Source: Lachnospiraceae bacterium (lineage in GTDB: Bacteria > Bacillota > Clostridia > Lachnospirales > Lachnospiraceae). Taken from it: 40,289 nucleotides of DNA. This document shows, piece by piece, positions 1-6,935 of this stretch; the stretch's first letter is position 1, and every line of letters begins with the position of its first letter. Where the stretch lies: NCBI GenBank assembly GCA_900770325.1, contig CAAGKE010000006.1:1-40289 (forward strand), read 5' to 3'. Under the pieces are notes generated by a model. It saw only the letters and a program-made list of their open reading frames with translations. It did no database searches and was not told the DNA's origin. A program made the translations under genes and the position numbers.

Positions 1-1
1 A

Positions 2-574
2 ATTCAGAATTGGGAAAATGGAGTTCGTGAGGCTCCGCAGTATGTGATGACCATGCTGGAAAATCAGGTAAAGCATGATTGTGTGAACCGAAGAACGTTC
101 TTGCTGCCAAAGTATGATCCTCAAAAGCCTTCGCTGCCGAAAAGAGGGGATTATTTTGGCGTGATGTCATGGCTGGCTGCTGTACAGAAGGTACTTGGTG
201 ATGACATTGTTTTTGCTCTTGATGAAGCGCTTTTTTGCGGAGAATGGTTTTTGGGACGGAATTATGAATACCTTGTTTGGATCTATGGCGATGATTCTCT
301 GAAAAGATTCAACGGAGTCATGATCCTTGGAAATGAAGTTGACTCGCTTTGCGTCAAGAGTAAGAAGGGGATCCGTTACACCGATTTCAACAGAACATTA
401 GCTGATTCATTTGCTAATGAGGATATTCTCGACATGCAGGGGATAACTGAAGGGCTTAGTAATTATTATTTTGAACATAATGAGAGTTTTGACGGTATTT
501 CTGTTCCGCCTGAATATCAGAAGCGGTTTCAAAAGTTGGCGGATGATGCGATCAACTACTATAACGAACAATAG
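2..574 (+). CDS. AbiEi-like antitoxin, 5' truncated by window edge
   Basis: The reading frame is open from the first bases of the window, so the true start lies upstream; the internal GTG at 44 is probably not a start. The visible 190 codons end 9 bp before an AbiEii-type nucleotidyltransferase gene, and a ribosome binding site (AGGAGA) for that gene overlaps this stop. Around residues 130-150 of the visible part the pattern F-N-R-T-L-A-D, then a short D-I-L-D stretch and an alternating helix, resembles the C-terminal part of AbiEi antitoxins, where a conserved R-T-(L/I)-x-D precedes a helical segment. In type IV toxin-antitoxin systems AbiEi binds its own promoter and blocks AbiEii action. 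The N-terminal wing-helix expected in the family is outside the window. The assignment rests mainly on gene pairing plus this weak C-terminal similarity. Confidence 0.55.
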   Translation: MQNWENGVREAPQYVMTMLENQVKHDCVNRRTFLLPKYDPQKPSLPKRGDYFGVMSWLAAVQKVLGDDIVFALDEALFCGEWFLGRNYEYLVWIYGDDSLKRFNGVMILGNEVDSLCVKSKKGIRYTDFNRTLADSFANEDILDMQGITEGLSNYYFEHNESFDGISVPPEYQKRFQKLADDAINYYNEQ

Positions 575-583
575 GAGATCCAG

Positions 584-1318
584 ATGATTTTTAATGAAGA
601 AGAGCAGCTGATGTACAAGACAATTCAGGCCATCTATCAAAGCGGAATCCCAATTACTTTTAAGGGTTCTCTTGTGTTGAAGGTCTTTCTGACAGAGACA
701 GGGTTCGCAGACGATACCCGGCACACATCAGATATTGATGCAAATTGGGATTCTTCTGAGTTTCCTTCAGCAGAGTTGTTAACGGATTCTTTGCAGAAGG
801 CAATTGATAAAGCGAATTTAGGTTTGGATGTAGTAATGTCTCGCATGTATGGTGAAGGGAAATCTGCCGGTTTTAAGCTAATAGACAGGGAAAGTAAAGG
901 GCAATTGTTTTCAATGGATATGGACGTAAAAGGGCCAGTCTTGAATACAACGATGTATGAATTATCTGGAATCCATTTTCGAGGAATTACTCCTTTACAA
1001 ATGCTTGCAGATAAAGTGACCGTTGTTTCTTCGGATAAGGTTTTCCGACGTGTGAAGGACGTAATAGATCTTTATTATTTTTCTTCCGTTGTTGATCTTG
1101 ATGCTGATGAGGTAATGAAGACAATAGAAGAATCCGGCAGAGAGCTTGGAGACTTCAATGCTTTCCTTCATCGGAAGGATGAATTGCAACATGCCTATGA
1201 TAAGTTCCGATTAGGCATAGATGTATATAAGCCACCTTTTGATGAGGTTTATCAAAGCGTCCATTCCTTTATCAAAGATTTGTTGCCAAGGGATAAAGAG
1301 TATGAAATGACGATTTGA
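584..1318 (+). CDS. AbiEii-type nucleotidyltransferase toxin
   Basis: This 244-residue protein has the hallmark of the AbiEii/AbiGii nucleotidyltransferase family: G28-S29 followed about 20 residues later by R46 and a D50-x-D52 metal-binding pair (T-S-D-I-D). A further acidic strand (S-M-D-M-D-V) lies near residue 107. The family signature P-x-x-M-L-A-D-K followed by R-R-V-K-D-V-I-D-L-Y-Y occurs around residues 140-170. Known AbiEii toxins transfer nucleotides to RNA targets such as tRNA 3' ends and cause reversible growth arrest that blocks phage. The gene follows its antitoxin-like partner with 9 bp between them, so the two are probably co-transcribed. A GC hairpin repeat follows 6 bp after the stop. 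Confidence 0.8.
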   Translation: MIFNEEEQLMYKTIQAIYQSGIPITFKGSLVLKVFLTETGFADDTRHTSDIDANWDSSEFPSAELLTDSLQKAIDKANLGLDVVMSRMYGEGKSAGFKLIDRESKGQLFSMDMDVKGPVLNTTMYELSGIHFRGITPLQMLADKVTVVSSDKVFRRVKDVIDLYYFSSVVDLDADEVMKTIEESGRELGDFNAFLHRKDELQHAYDKFRLGIDVYKPPFDEVYQSVHSFIKDLLPRDKEYEMTI

Positions 1319-1324
1319 TTTTTT

Positions 1325-1343
1325 CGGGGGCGAAACGCCCCCG
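1325..1343. repeat. GC hairpin repeat, copy 1
   Basis: A perfect hairpin of 8 bp (CGGGGGCG / CGCCCCCG) with loop AAA. It starts 6 bp after the AbiEii stop and is preceded by a T run. It belongs to a family of similar hairpins that mark most gene junctions up to 13 kb. Confidence 0.9.
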
Positions 1344-1382
1344 AATGCAGTTTGAGGTATACCGTATCTGCGCAACTAAGTT

Positions 1383-1420
1383 TTGTAAATTTGAACTCCT
1401 ATTGTGCCATTTATTTACAA
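1383..1420. promoter_or_regulatory. Inverted repeat upstream of resolvase gene
   Basis: TTGTAAAT at 1383-1390 is mirrored by ATTTACAA at 1413-1420, perfect 8-bp arms with centres 30 bp apart, ending 31 bp before the resolvase start. The size and position resemble a resolvase subsite or autoregulatory operator as in Tn3-type res regions. No second or third subsite was recognised. Confidence 0.35.
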
Positions 1421-1451
1421 TTTGCAGTGAAGGTTATAAGGGGCTATTTTA

Positions 1452-2015
1452 ATGAACGTCGCATACATAAGGGTGTCAACGGTCGAACAGAATGAGAACC
1501 GTCAGTACGCAGCTCTGAAACAATATAAAGTAGAACGTTTTTTTGCAGAAAAAGTTTCTGGAAAAAATGCAGACCGGCCACAGCTACAGGCAATGTTAGA
1601 TTTTGTCAGGGAAGGAGATACGGTTTATGTCTGTGAGTTCTCCAGACTGGCCCGAAATACACAGGATCTTCTTTCCATCGTCCAGCATCTACAGCAGAAA
1701 GATGTGAAGCTGATTAGTCTGAAGGAGAGGTTGGATACAATGACTCCAACCGGTAAACTGATGCTTACAATGATTGGCGCAATCAGCGAGTTTGAACGGG
1801 ATCTGATTCTGGAACGGCAGAAGGAAGGAATTGCCGTTGCAAAAAAAGAAGGAAAGTATAAAGGCCGTAAGAAAATTGAAATCAGTGATCTTCCAAGTTT
1901 TGAGCGTCTTTATGCAAAGTATATGCGTCGGGAAATTTCAAAAGCGGGAATGGCAAAGGAACTGCGGGTAAGCAGGCCGACAATTGATAGATTGATCGCT
2001 GAATATCAGGATTAG
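1452..2015 (+). CDS. Small serine recombinase (resolvase/invertase family)
   Basis: The 187-residue protein begins with the resolvase N-terminal strand Y-I-R-V-S-T, giving catalytic Ser9. The E-F-S-R-L-A-R motif lies near residues 60-66, followed by the long E helix with G-x-I-S-E-F-E-R-D around 112-120. A helix-turn-helix fits residues 160-185 (G-M-A-K-E-L-R-V-S-R-P-T-I). Length and order match small resolvases and invertases that act at short sites, not the large integrases. The start ATG follows a weak purine-rich site (AAGGGG). Likely roles are resolution of multimers of the element or inversion of a segment. A candidate binding palindrome sits just upstream. The main integrase of the element is a separate large serine recombinase at the right end. 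Confidence 0.9.
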   Translation: MNVAYIRVSTVEQNENRQYAALKQYKVERFFAEKVSGKNADRPQLQAMLDFVREGDTVYVCEFSRLARNTQDLLSIVQHLQQKDVKLISLKERLDTMTPTGKLMLTMIGAISEFERDLILERQKEGIAVAKKEGKYKGRKKIEISDLPSFERLYAKYMRREISKAGMAKELRVSRPTIDRLIAEYQD

Positions 2016-2035
2016 ATTACTGCCCCAAAATAATG

Positions 2036-2052
2036 CGGGGCGTTTCGCCCCG
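2036..2052. repeat. GC hairpin repeat, copy 2 (loop TTT)
   Basis: CGGGGCG-TTT-CGCCCCG, a perfect 7-bp stem in inverted orientation relative to copy 1. A strong GGAGG site follows directly at 2052-2056. Confidence 0.9.
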
Positions 2053-2061
2053 GAGGAAATA

Positions 2062-2154
2062 TTGCATCCAGCTGTAAAACTACAACAGTTTTATCAAATA
2101 TGGCGTTTTAAACCGTTTTACTCTTCACGATTGCACTTAGGGACTGTATCATAA
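2062..2154 (+). CDS. Possible 30-codon ORF with TTG start
   Basis: A GGAGG sequence directly after hairpin copy 2 stands 5 bp before a TTG codon that opens a 30-residue frame ending at TAA 2152-2154. The hairpin-SD-gene layout is the same as at other junctions of the element, which is the only reason to list it. The predicted peptide is basic and aromatic (it includes W-R-F-K-P-F-Y) and is not recognised. It may be the remnant of a lost gene. Confidence 0.2.
   Translation: MHPAVKLQQFYQIWRFKPFYSSRLHLGTVS
2075..2093. repeat. Short AT-rich inverted repeat
   Basis: TAAAACT and AGTTTTA form perfect 7-bp arms around a 5-nt loop. No T tract follows, so it is more likely a protein site or chance hairpin than a terminator. 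Confidence 0.35.
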
Positions 2155-2181
2155 TTATGATATTAAAAGTGTAATAAGAAG

Positions 2182-2211
2182 GGCACTTCGATGATTCGGA
2201 GCGCCTTTTTT
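2182..2211 (+). terminator. Rho-independent terminator
   Basis: GGCACTTCG at 2182-2190 pairs with CGGAGCGCC at 2197-2205 with one A-C mismatch and one G-T pair around the loop ATGATT, followed by TTTTTT. It would end transcription from the resolvase gene. Confidence 0.75.
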
Positions 2212-2218
2212 GTATTTG

Positions 2219-2233
2219 GGGGCGCTTCGCCCC
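2219..2233. repeat. GC hairpin repeat, copy 3 (loop CTT)
   Basis: GGGGCG-CTT-CGCCCC. The stem is intact while the loop differs from the usual AAA or TTT. A GAAGGAGAG ribosome binding site for the gene at 2247 follows directly. Confidence 0.85.
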
Positions 2234-2246
2234 GAAGGAGAGTTGC

Positions 2247-2555
2247 ATGAAAATCCTACGATGGATCCTATGGTTTATTCTTTCCTTGTTGAGATTTGCT
2301 GTGGGCTTTGTTGTAATTTGTGCCGCTGCCGTCGGCGGATATATCAGCATGATATTATGCGGCCTCTTCATTTTGTGTCTTGGCATCGAAACAGTTCTTC
2401 GATTGTTTAATGTGGTTTTATGGGGTTATCCGATGCTACTAAAGTATTTTGGTATTGCTTTTCTGATCATGGTGACATGCAATATCCTTGATGATAGCGC
2501 AGCGTATTTATTTGCAGAGAAGATTCCTGAGTGGCTGGAAAGACTAAAGCAGTAA
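2247..2555 (+). CDS. Small integral membrane protein, unknown function
   Basis: This 102-residue protein starts 10 bp after an AAGGAGAG ribosome binding site. Residues 5-30 form one or two hydrophobic segments, residues 35-60 another, and 65-80 a further one. The only clearly soluble part is the short amphipathic C-terminus (K-I-P-E-W-L-E-R-L-K-Q). I do not recognise a family. It lies alone between the terminator at 2182-2211 and the primase gene, with GC hairpins on both sides. It could be an accessory membrane protein of the element. Confidence 0.65.
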   Translation: MKILRWILWFILSLLRFAVGFVVICAAAVGGYISMILCGLFILCLGIETVLRLFNVVLWGYPMLLKYFGIAFLIMVTCNILDDSAAYLFAEKIPEWLERLKQ

Positions 2556-2572
2556 ACAATAATGTTGATTCG

Positions 2573-2589
2573 GGGGGCGAAACGCCCCC
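2573..2589. repeat. GC hairpin repeat, copy 4
   Basis: GGGGGCG-AAA-CGCCCCC, a perfect 7-bp stem followed by GTTTTT and then the AAAGGAGG ribosome binding site of the primase gene. The stem plus T run also has the form of a weak intrinsic terminator. Confidence 0.9.
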
Positions 2590-2612
2590 GTTTTTGAAAG
2601 GAGGTGAGGTAA

Positions 2613-3983
2613 ATGTATAGTGAAGATACATTAAATCGCTGCCGAGGATATCTTACAGACTATGTAAACTGTATTACAAAACATAGCCCCAATGGTGGCA
2701 GAAATATGTATTGCTGCCCGATCTGCGGAAGCGGTACGGGTAATGGCGGCAAATCACGTCCTACTGGCGCGTTTAGCATTGCTCCTGACAAACAGCACTG
2801 GAAATGCTTTGCGTGTGGCACTGGTGGAGACATCTTTGATCTTGTCCGGGAAGTAGAAAAGATAGAAACATTTACCAAACAGGTTGCGTTTGTTGCTAAT
2901 CGTTATGGAGTTCCTTTGGAAGAAGTGAAGGGAAAAGGTTCCGGTCGGCAGGGCAAACCGAAAAACGAATCGGATTATGGTTTTCATGAGGCAACGGAAG
3001 CCGGTAAGAAAGCAGCACAGCATGTGATTGATGCTGCGCAGCAACATGCAGCAGAAACAGATTATTTTCAAAAACGCGGTCTGTCTGATGAGACGGTAGA
3101 GCGCTTCAGGCTTGGATTCAGTGCCGACAGTCAGCAGATTTTTATTCCATACGGGTCGGATACATCGTATTTTGCGACGCGGCGGATTGGGGAGAAGGCT
3201 TATCGGAAGCTGCCTTCTGATATTTATGGCAGTGAACCATTGTTCAATAAAGGTGCTTTGTACTGCGGAGAACCATGCTTTATCTGCGAAGGACCGTTCG
3301 ATGCAATGAGCATTGAACAGTCTGGAGGCAAAGCGGCTTCTATTGGAGGCACTGCGTTCTGGAAACTGATCCGCTGCATCCGCAATCAGAAGCCGGATGG
3401 CATATTGATCCTGTCTCTTGATAATGATGATCCCGGCAGGGAAATGCAAAGGAAACTGGCAGCATTATTAAAGGACGAACATGTCCCTTTTATCGAAGCA
3501 CAATACAGCCTCGATGAATACATAGGAAACAAAGATGCGAATGACATGCTGAAAAGCAATTCACAAAAGCTGAAAGAGGATGTTGCCGAAAATATTGAAA
3601 GAGCAAGAGCAAAAGGAGACGAAGAGGATTTGCTTGCAGAAATCCTTGAACAAACGGAGGGTTTAAAAGCAGGCGAAAATGAGCTACGACGATGTGATAC
3701 GGAAGCGCAACAACGGGTACAGTTCTGCATGGAGCCGAATGAAAACGGGTATTTTCAGATTCCTGCTGACGGAGGAAAGTTCTGGCAGTTTGGCATTAGC
3801 CCCGGAAAGTATGGCCCTTATGTGAAGGTTGGAAACCATATATTCCCGGTGAATACTGCCGGATATATCTGGGTCCGTCAAGGCGGCAGCAAAGAAGGCG
3901 ATTTCAAGGAAATGCTTCAGACGATGCTATCCATGATGCAGAAGCAACAGAAAGAAAAACAGGCGCACGAAATGATGATGTGA
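2613..3983 (+). CDS. DNA primase with CHC2 zinc finger and Toprim domain
   Basis: A 456-residue protein. The N-terminal zinc finger has C35-x2-C38 and C65-x2-C68 in the CHC2 arrangement (C-P-I-C ... W-K-C-F-A-C-G) followed by G-D-x-F-D-L-V. The Toprim domain shows C-E-G-P-F-D-A with E226, then S-L-D-N-D at 268-272, the metal-binding acidic pair. It lacks the DnaB-interacting C-terminal domain of chromosomal DnaG and is shorter than DnaG (about 600 residues), as expected for element-encoded primases. Its last 80 residues contain a separate G-x-F-x-I-P-A-D-G-G-K region of unknown role. It would prime complementary-strand synthesis after conjugative transfer or during element replication. The start follows a strong AAAGGAGGT site. 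Confidence 0.88.
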   Translation: MYSEDTLNRCRGYLTDYVNCITKHSPNGGRNMYCCPICGSGTGNGGKSRPTGAFSIAPDKQHWKCFACGTGGDIFDLVREVEKIETFTKQVAFVANRYGVPLEEVKGKGSGRQGKPKNESDYGFHEATEAGKKAAQHVIDAAQQHAAETDYFQKRGLSDETVERFRLGFSADSQQIFIPYGSDTSYFATRRIGEKAYRKLPSDIYGSEPLFNKGALYCGEPCFICEGPFDAMSIEQSGGKAASIGGTAFWKLIRCIRNQKPDGILILSLDNDDPGREMQRKLAALLKDEHVPFIEAQYSLDEYIGNKDANDMLKSNSQKLKEDVAENIERARAKGDEEDLLAEILEQTEGLKAGENELRRCDTEAQQRVQFCMEPNENGYFQIPADGGKFWQFGISPGKYGPYVKVGNHIFPVNTAGYIWVRQGGSKEGDFKEMLQTMLSMMQKQQKEKQAHEMMM

Positions 3984-3987
3984 TTGC

Positions 3988-4002
3988 GGGGCGAAACGCC
4001 CC
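3988..4002. repeat. GC hairpin repeat, copy 5
   Basis: GGGGCG-AAA-CGCCCC, lying between the primase stop (3983) and the end of the convergent Fic gene (4008). Here it does not precede a start codon. Confidence 0.88.
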
Positions 4003-4007
4003 CGGAT

Positions 4008-4769
4008 TTAATCAAGTGTCTTAGGATCGTCTTTTGTTAGGACTCCTAACAGTTTTGCTTCTTCTGTGTAGTAGTCCTGCTGAAATCTCAGCGTATCTAA
4101 TAAGTAGGCTTTGTCATGATTCCATTCTTGTAATCCGCGTATATAAAAGTCACGGTACTGGTCAAGTATGATAATTGGAACCTGATAGTTATTTAGGCAT
4201 TGCCGGAACATCAAAATTCTGCCTATACGACCGTTTCCATCAGTAAACGGATGGATTCGTTCAAAGCGAACGTGAAATTCAGCAATATCCTCTAGTTCCA
4301 TGTTGCTCGAATCATATCTATCTATCAATTCTGTTAATTCCCGTTCTACATTTTCGGGAGCTACAGTATGAACTACGTTGATGAAGCCGATTTCGTTAGG
4401 AAATTTCTTGAATCCGCCTACGTTGTTGTCCGGATCCTCAGAAAATGTTGTTCCTTGTTTCAGCAATAGGTTCATGCGACAGAGCATATCTAAAGATAAA
4501 GGCTGGTCCAATGAGTCCAGCATGTAATCAAAAAGACGGAAATGATTGACAGCTTCAATCACATCATCAACACGGATCGCATGAACATTATCCTGAGACA
4601 CTTTCTTTTCAATAAAAATCTCTTCAGTCTGGGCTTCACTTAAATGGCTTCCTTCAATTTTGTTTGAATTATATGCCATGGTAACTTGTGTCCAATGATA
4701 TATGCTGCCTTTTAGATTGCTTCGTTTCTGATTTAGCAATTTTGTTCTGATTGTTTCAGCTTCGTTCAT
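4008..4769 (-). CDS. Fic family protein, class II with N-terminal inhibitory motif
   Basis: This 253-residue protein carries the complete Fic catalytic motif H173-P-F-T-D-G-N-G-R-I-G-R184, with the catalytic histidine, phosphate-binding GNGR and both arginines. An inhibitory S-x-x-x-E-G motif (S35-N-K-I-E39-G40) lies in an N-terminal helix, the arrangement of class II Fic proteins, in which the glutamate blocks productive ATP binding. Fic enzymes transfer AMP or related groups to target proteins; the target here cannot be read from sequence. The gene runs against all neighbours, has a GGGGTG ribosome binding site and no partner gene, and ends within 6 bp of a GC hairpin. It is probably cargo with its own promoter. 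Confidence 0.9.
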   Translation of the reverse strand: MNEAETIRTKLLNQKRSNLKGSIYHWTQVTMAYNSNKIEGSHLSEAQTEEIFIEKKVSQDNVHAIRVDDVIEAVNHFRLFDYMLDSLDQPLSLDMLCRMNLLLKQGTTFSEDPDNNVGGFKKFPNEIGFINVVHTVAPENVERELTELIDRYDSSNMELEDIAEFHVRFERIHPFTDGNGRIGRILMFRQCLNNYQVPIIILDQYRDFYIRGLQEWNHDKAYLLDTLRFQQDYYTEEAKLLGVLTKDDPKTLD

Positions 4770-4880
4770 TTTGCACCCCGTTCTTTACGCAAGAAAAGTT
4801 TACATGATTTCACAATAGGAGGCATGAAAAGACCAATAAATATAAACAATAGACTCTGTATCAAAGGAATCGATTGTACT

Positions 4881-4897
4881 GGGGGCGAAACGCCCCC
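4881..4897. repeat. GC hairpin repeat, copy 6
   Basis: GGGGGCG-AAA-CGCCCCC. The following bases through the sortase ribosome binding site (GTTTTTAGTGGAAGTGGAGG) are identical to those after copy 11 at 9779. Confidence 0.92.
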
Positions 4898-4920
4898 GTT
4901 TTTAGTGGAAGTGGAGGAAC

Positions 4921-5673
4921 ATGCGGAAACAAACAAAGAGACATAAACGATTATCTAAGCGCGGAAAGATTCTGCTCTTATCCCTTGCTGCAACGATAGG
5001 GGTATCCGTATTTTTTGCGGGATCAAAGGTTGCAGCCGGATCACCGATGGGATCTTACGGCATTGCCGACGGTAACGCATCATCCAGCTTAGCTGAGTGG
5101 CAGAAGGTCAACGCCGAAGTGAAATATGTATTGACCTTTTATGACGATGAGAAAACACGACAGATCCCTGTGATTGAAACCGATCATCCGGATGATTATT
5201 ACAGGCATAACGTTTACGGAAAGTACGACACAATGGGCGCTCCTTTCATTGACCATCTGATGGATCCGGCAGAGGATCAGAACATTGTTGTCTTTGCACA
5301 TTCCTCACCGACAGAGGACTGGAATTTCACGTTTTTAAAGAAGTATGCGGAAGGTGCTTACTTTGAAGCCCATCCAACGTTTGCCGTTGAAAGCGAAAAT
5401 GGAATGGATGAGTATACTGTGCTGCTTCTAGAACACTATGACACGGATGATGAAGAGGAATGGTACGATTGGGCGGAGCCGAATTACGGCAGCATTGAGG
5501 AAACAACCGCAATATTTCAGGAAGCAGCGAATCATGCCGTGCAGATGAGGAATGGGATTCCCTATGAAGGCCAGACGATCATGACGCTTGTAACATGCGA
5601 TATTCCTTCCAATCTTTCAGGTAAAAATATGCGATACGTGATTCAGGCAATCCGGACCGGATCCCTGAACTAA
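4921..5673 (+). CDS. Class B sortase
   Basis: A 250-residue protein with a basic N-terminus and one hydrophobic segment (about residues 17-40) serving as signal anchor. The sortase triad is visible: H127 in V-F-A-H-S-S, C226 in T-L-V-T-C and R238 in N-M-R-Y-V. The H-S-S, F-x-x-L-K-K-Y and T-L-V-T-C sequences fit class B sortases found on conjugative elements of Bacillota. Sortases cleave a C-terminal sorting signal and join the protein to the cell wall or a pilus. I saw no clear LPXTG-type substrate in this window, so the substrate may be in the missing left part of the element. The ribosome binding site is GGAGG 6 bp upstream of the ATG. Confidence 0.88.
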   Translation: MRKQTKRHKRLSKRGKILLLSLAATIGVSVFFAGSKVAAGSPMGSYGIADGNASSSLAEWQKVNAEVKYVLTFYDDEKTRQIPVIETDHPDDYYRHNVYGKYDTMGAPFIDHLMDPAEDQNIVVFAHSSPTEDWNFTFLKKYAEGAYFEAHPTFAVESENGMDEYTVLLLEHYDTDDEEEWYDWAEPNYGSIEETTAIFQEAANHAVQMRNGIPYEGQTIMTLVTCDIPSNLSGKNMRYVIQAIRTGSLN

Positions 5674-5680
5674 TTTTTAC

Positions 5681-5695
5681 GGGGCGAAACGCCCC
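5681..5695. repeat. GC hairpin repeat, copy 7
   Basis: GGGGCG-AAA-CGCCCC, 8 bp after the sortase stop and directly before the GAAAGGAG site of the next gene. Confidence 0.9.
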
Positions 5696-5710
5696 CGAAA
5701 GGAGACCCAG

Positions 5711-6100
5711 GTGCAGAACGATAATTTTAATGGCAGGTTATATGATGACTTCCTTTACATTTGTGATCTTTATGGATGGAGTGTCATCGGCAGCTTGGAA
5801 AGGGACAGACGTATTAAGGTCAAAGGAGATATGATGCGGTCTGTCCCAATTTACTTCTTCCTTCTGGATTCTGATTTTCAAACCGGAGAAAGTTTGAAGG
5901 CCAAACTGAATAAGATCACAGATACTTTTTGCCAAGATGACGATTGGAACAGGCGCTATTTTGGCTATGAACACCAGTATGTCTTTTTCGGCTTCAGTTA
6001 TGAAGCAATTGATGAAATGCGCAACAGGCTATCCCAGTTGACAGAGAAGACTTCTAATTTGATAGAAAAAGATTACAAGAGCAATGAAAGGACGATCTAA
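5711..6100 (+). CDS. Small protein of unknown function (129 residues)
   Basis: The likely start is GTG 5711, 9 bp after AAAGGAG. The protein is soluble and mixed-charge with no membrane segment. It has an N-terminal L-Y-D-D-F-L-Y-I-C-D-L-Y-G-W motif that resembles the opening of the next protein (L-L-N-R-F-A-D-A-A-E-E-L-G-W), and both end in a helix rich in L, E and K. The two may be distant paralogues created by duplication, which is an inference from short similarity. Function unknown. Confidence 0.6.
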   Translation: MQNDNFNGRLYDDFLYICDLYGWSVIGSLERDRRIKVKGDMMRSVPIYFFLLDSDFQTGESLKAKLNKITDTFCQDDDWNRRYFGYEHQYVFFGFSYEAIDEMRNRLSQLTEKTSNLIEKDYKSNERTI

Positions 6101-6107
6101 TACTTTG

Positions 6108-6124
6108 CGGGGCGAAACGCCCCG
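6108..6124. repeat. GC hairpin repeat, copy 8
   Basis: CGGGGCG-AAA-CGCCCCG, a perfect 7-bp stem between two small genes. Confidence 0.9.
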
Positions 6125-6145
6125 TAATTTTAAATGGTGAAGAAA

Positions 6146-6541
6146 ATGGCTGATGAGTATGATGAAGAACTGCTAAATCGCTTTGCCGATGCTGCAGAGG
6201 AACTTGGCTGGACGAGCGACTGGGATTTAAAGGATGGCTATTTTGACATGGAAAACTATTCGCCTGCGGGGGAGGATCTGATAATGACGTTATTCACGGA
6301 GGACTTTCGATCTTTTGAAAGTTTGGATCATCGACTTTGGGATGAATGGTATGACTTTGATCCGGAAGAGCATGCGGTCATGTGGTACGGACAGAATAGA
6401 GGAGAACCAAGTAGCATTCGAACCTTACTTGAAGACGCGGATGCGATTGCCGAAATGTTGGGAGAACTTGAGTCAAAAACTTACAATAGGCTTTATCAGT
6501 ATGAAAAGAAGGAACACGATAATTTGACGATAGGTGGATGA
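6146..6541 (+). CDS. Small acidic protein of unknown function
   Basis: Two in-frame ATGs are possible, 6134 and 6146; the second has GGTGA 5 bp upstream and is preferred. The 131-residue product is strongly acidic, has no membrane segment, and shares with the preceding protein an N-terminal helix ending in L-G-W and a C-terminal helical segment (M-L-G-E-L-E). Acidic DNA-mimic proteins are common on conjugative elements, but nothing here shows that role. The stop overlaps the translation start region of the next gene, implying coupled expression. Confidence 0.6.
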   Translation: MADEYDEELLNRFADAAEELGWTSDWDLKDGYFDMENYSPAGEDLIMTLFTEDFRSFESLDHRLWDEWYDFDPEEHAVMWYGQNRGEPSSIRTLLEDADAIAEMLGELESKTYNRLYQYEKKEHDNLTIGG

Positions 6542-6542
6542 A

Positions 6543-6896
6543 ATGGCAACAGAACATAAAAAGACAGAGCAAGTTGTAGTCGGTATTTGCCCGCTGTGTG
6601 GCAAGCCAGTGGTAGGAAAAGCAAAATCCTATCAATGCTCATCCAATAGGTTCCACAAGAACGATGATGGCGAATGGGAAATGACAGAAGGCTGCGGATT
6701 AAAGATCTGGAAAACCATAGCTCATAAAAAGATAACGCCGAAGATTGCAAAGACTCTACTTTCAAAGGGAGAGACAGATACATTGTCCGGCTTCAAATCA
6801 AGATCCGGTAACGAATTTAGTGCTGCATTGAAACTGGAGGAAGACGGATCTGTTACTTTCGTTTTTGATGATGATGATGAAAATGATGAAGAATAG
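6543..6896 (+). CDS. Orphan topoisomerase C-terminal zinc-ribbon-like protein
   Basis: The start is ATG 6543, 5 bp after AGGTGG. In the 117-residue product C-P-L-C-G-K-P-V-V is followed by C-S and G-C-G-L-K-I-W-K, then K-I-T-P-K-I-A-K-T-L-L-S-K-G-E-T and G-F-K-S-R-S-G-N-E-F-S-A-A-L-K-L. This is the repeat-and-zinc-ribbon pattern found at the C-terminus of type IA topoisomerases (TopB) on conjugative elements. The catalytic toprim and tyrosine domains are absent, so it is a free-standing DNA-binding tail. The C-terminus is a run of D, E and N. It could be the remnant of a topB gene, or a protein that binds single-stranded DNA next to the SSB and primase. Confidence 0.75.
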   Translation: MATEHKKTEQVVVGICPLCGKPVVGKAKSYQCSSNRFHKNDDGEWEMTEGCGLKIWKTIAHKKITPKIAKTLLSKGETDTLSGFKSRSGNEFSAALKLEEDGSVTFVFDDDDENDEE

Positions 6897-6897
6897 C

Positions 6898-6912
6898 AGA
6901 GAAGCGCCCCCG
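6898..6912. repeat. Decayed GC hairpin repeat
   Basis: Only the 3' half (GCGCCCCCGG) of the hairpin family remains, followed by TTTTAGAAAGGAGG. The 5' half is replaced by AGAGAA. It sits at the expected place between two genes. Confidence 0.6.
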
Positions 6913-6935
6913 GTTTTAGAAAGGAGGTGTGTTAA

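Noticed and set aside
2754..3449. Minus-strand frame of 231 codons inside the primase gene
   Set aside because: No motif or ribosome binding site; the plus strand encodes clear zinc-finger and Toprim motifs.
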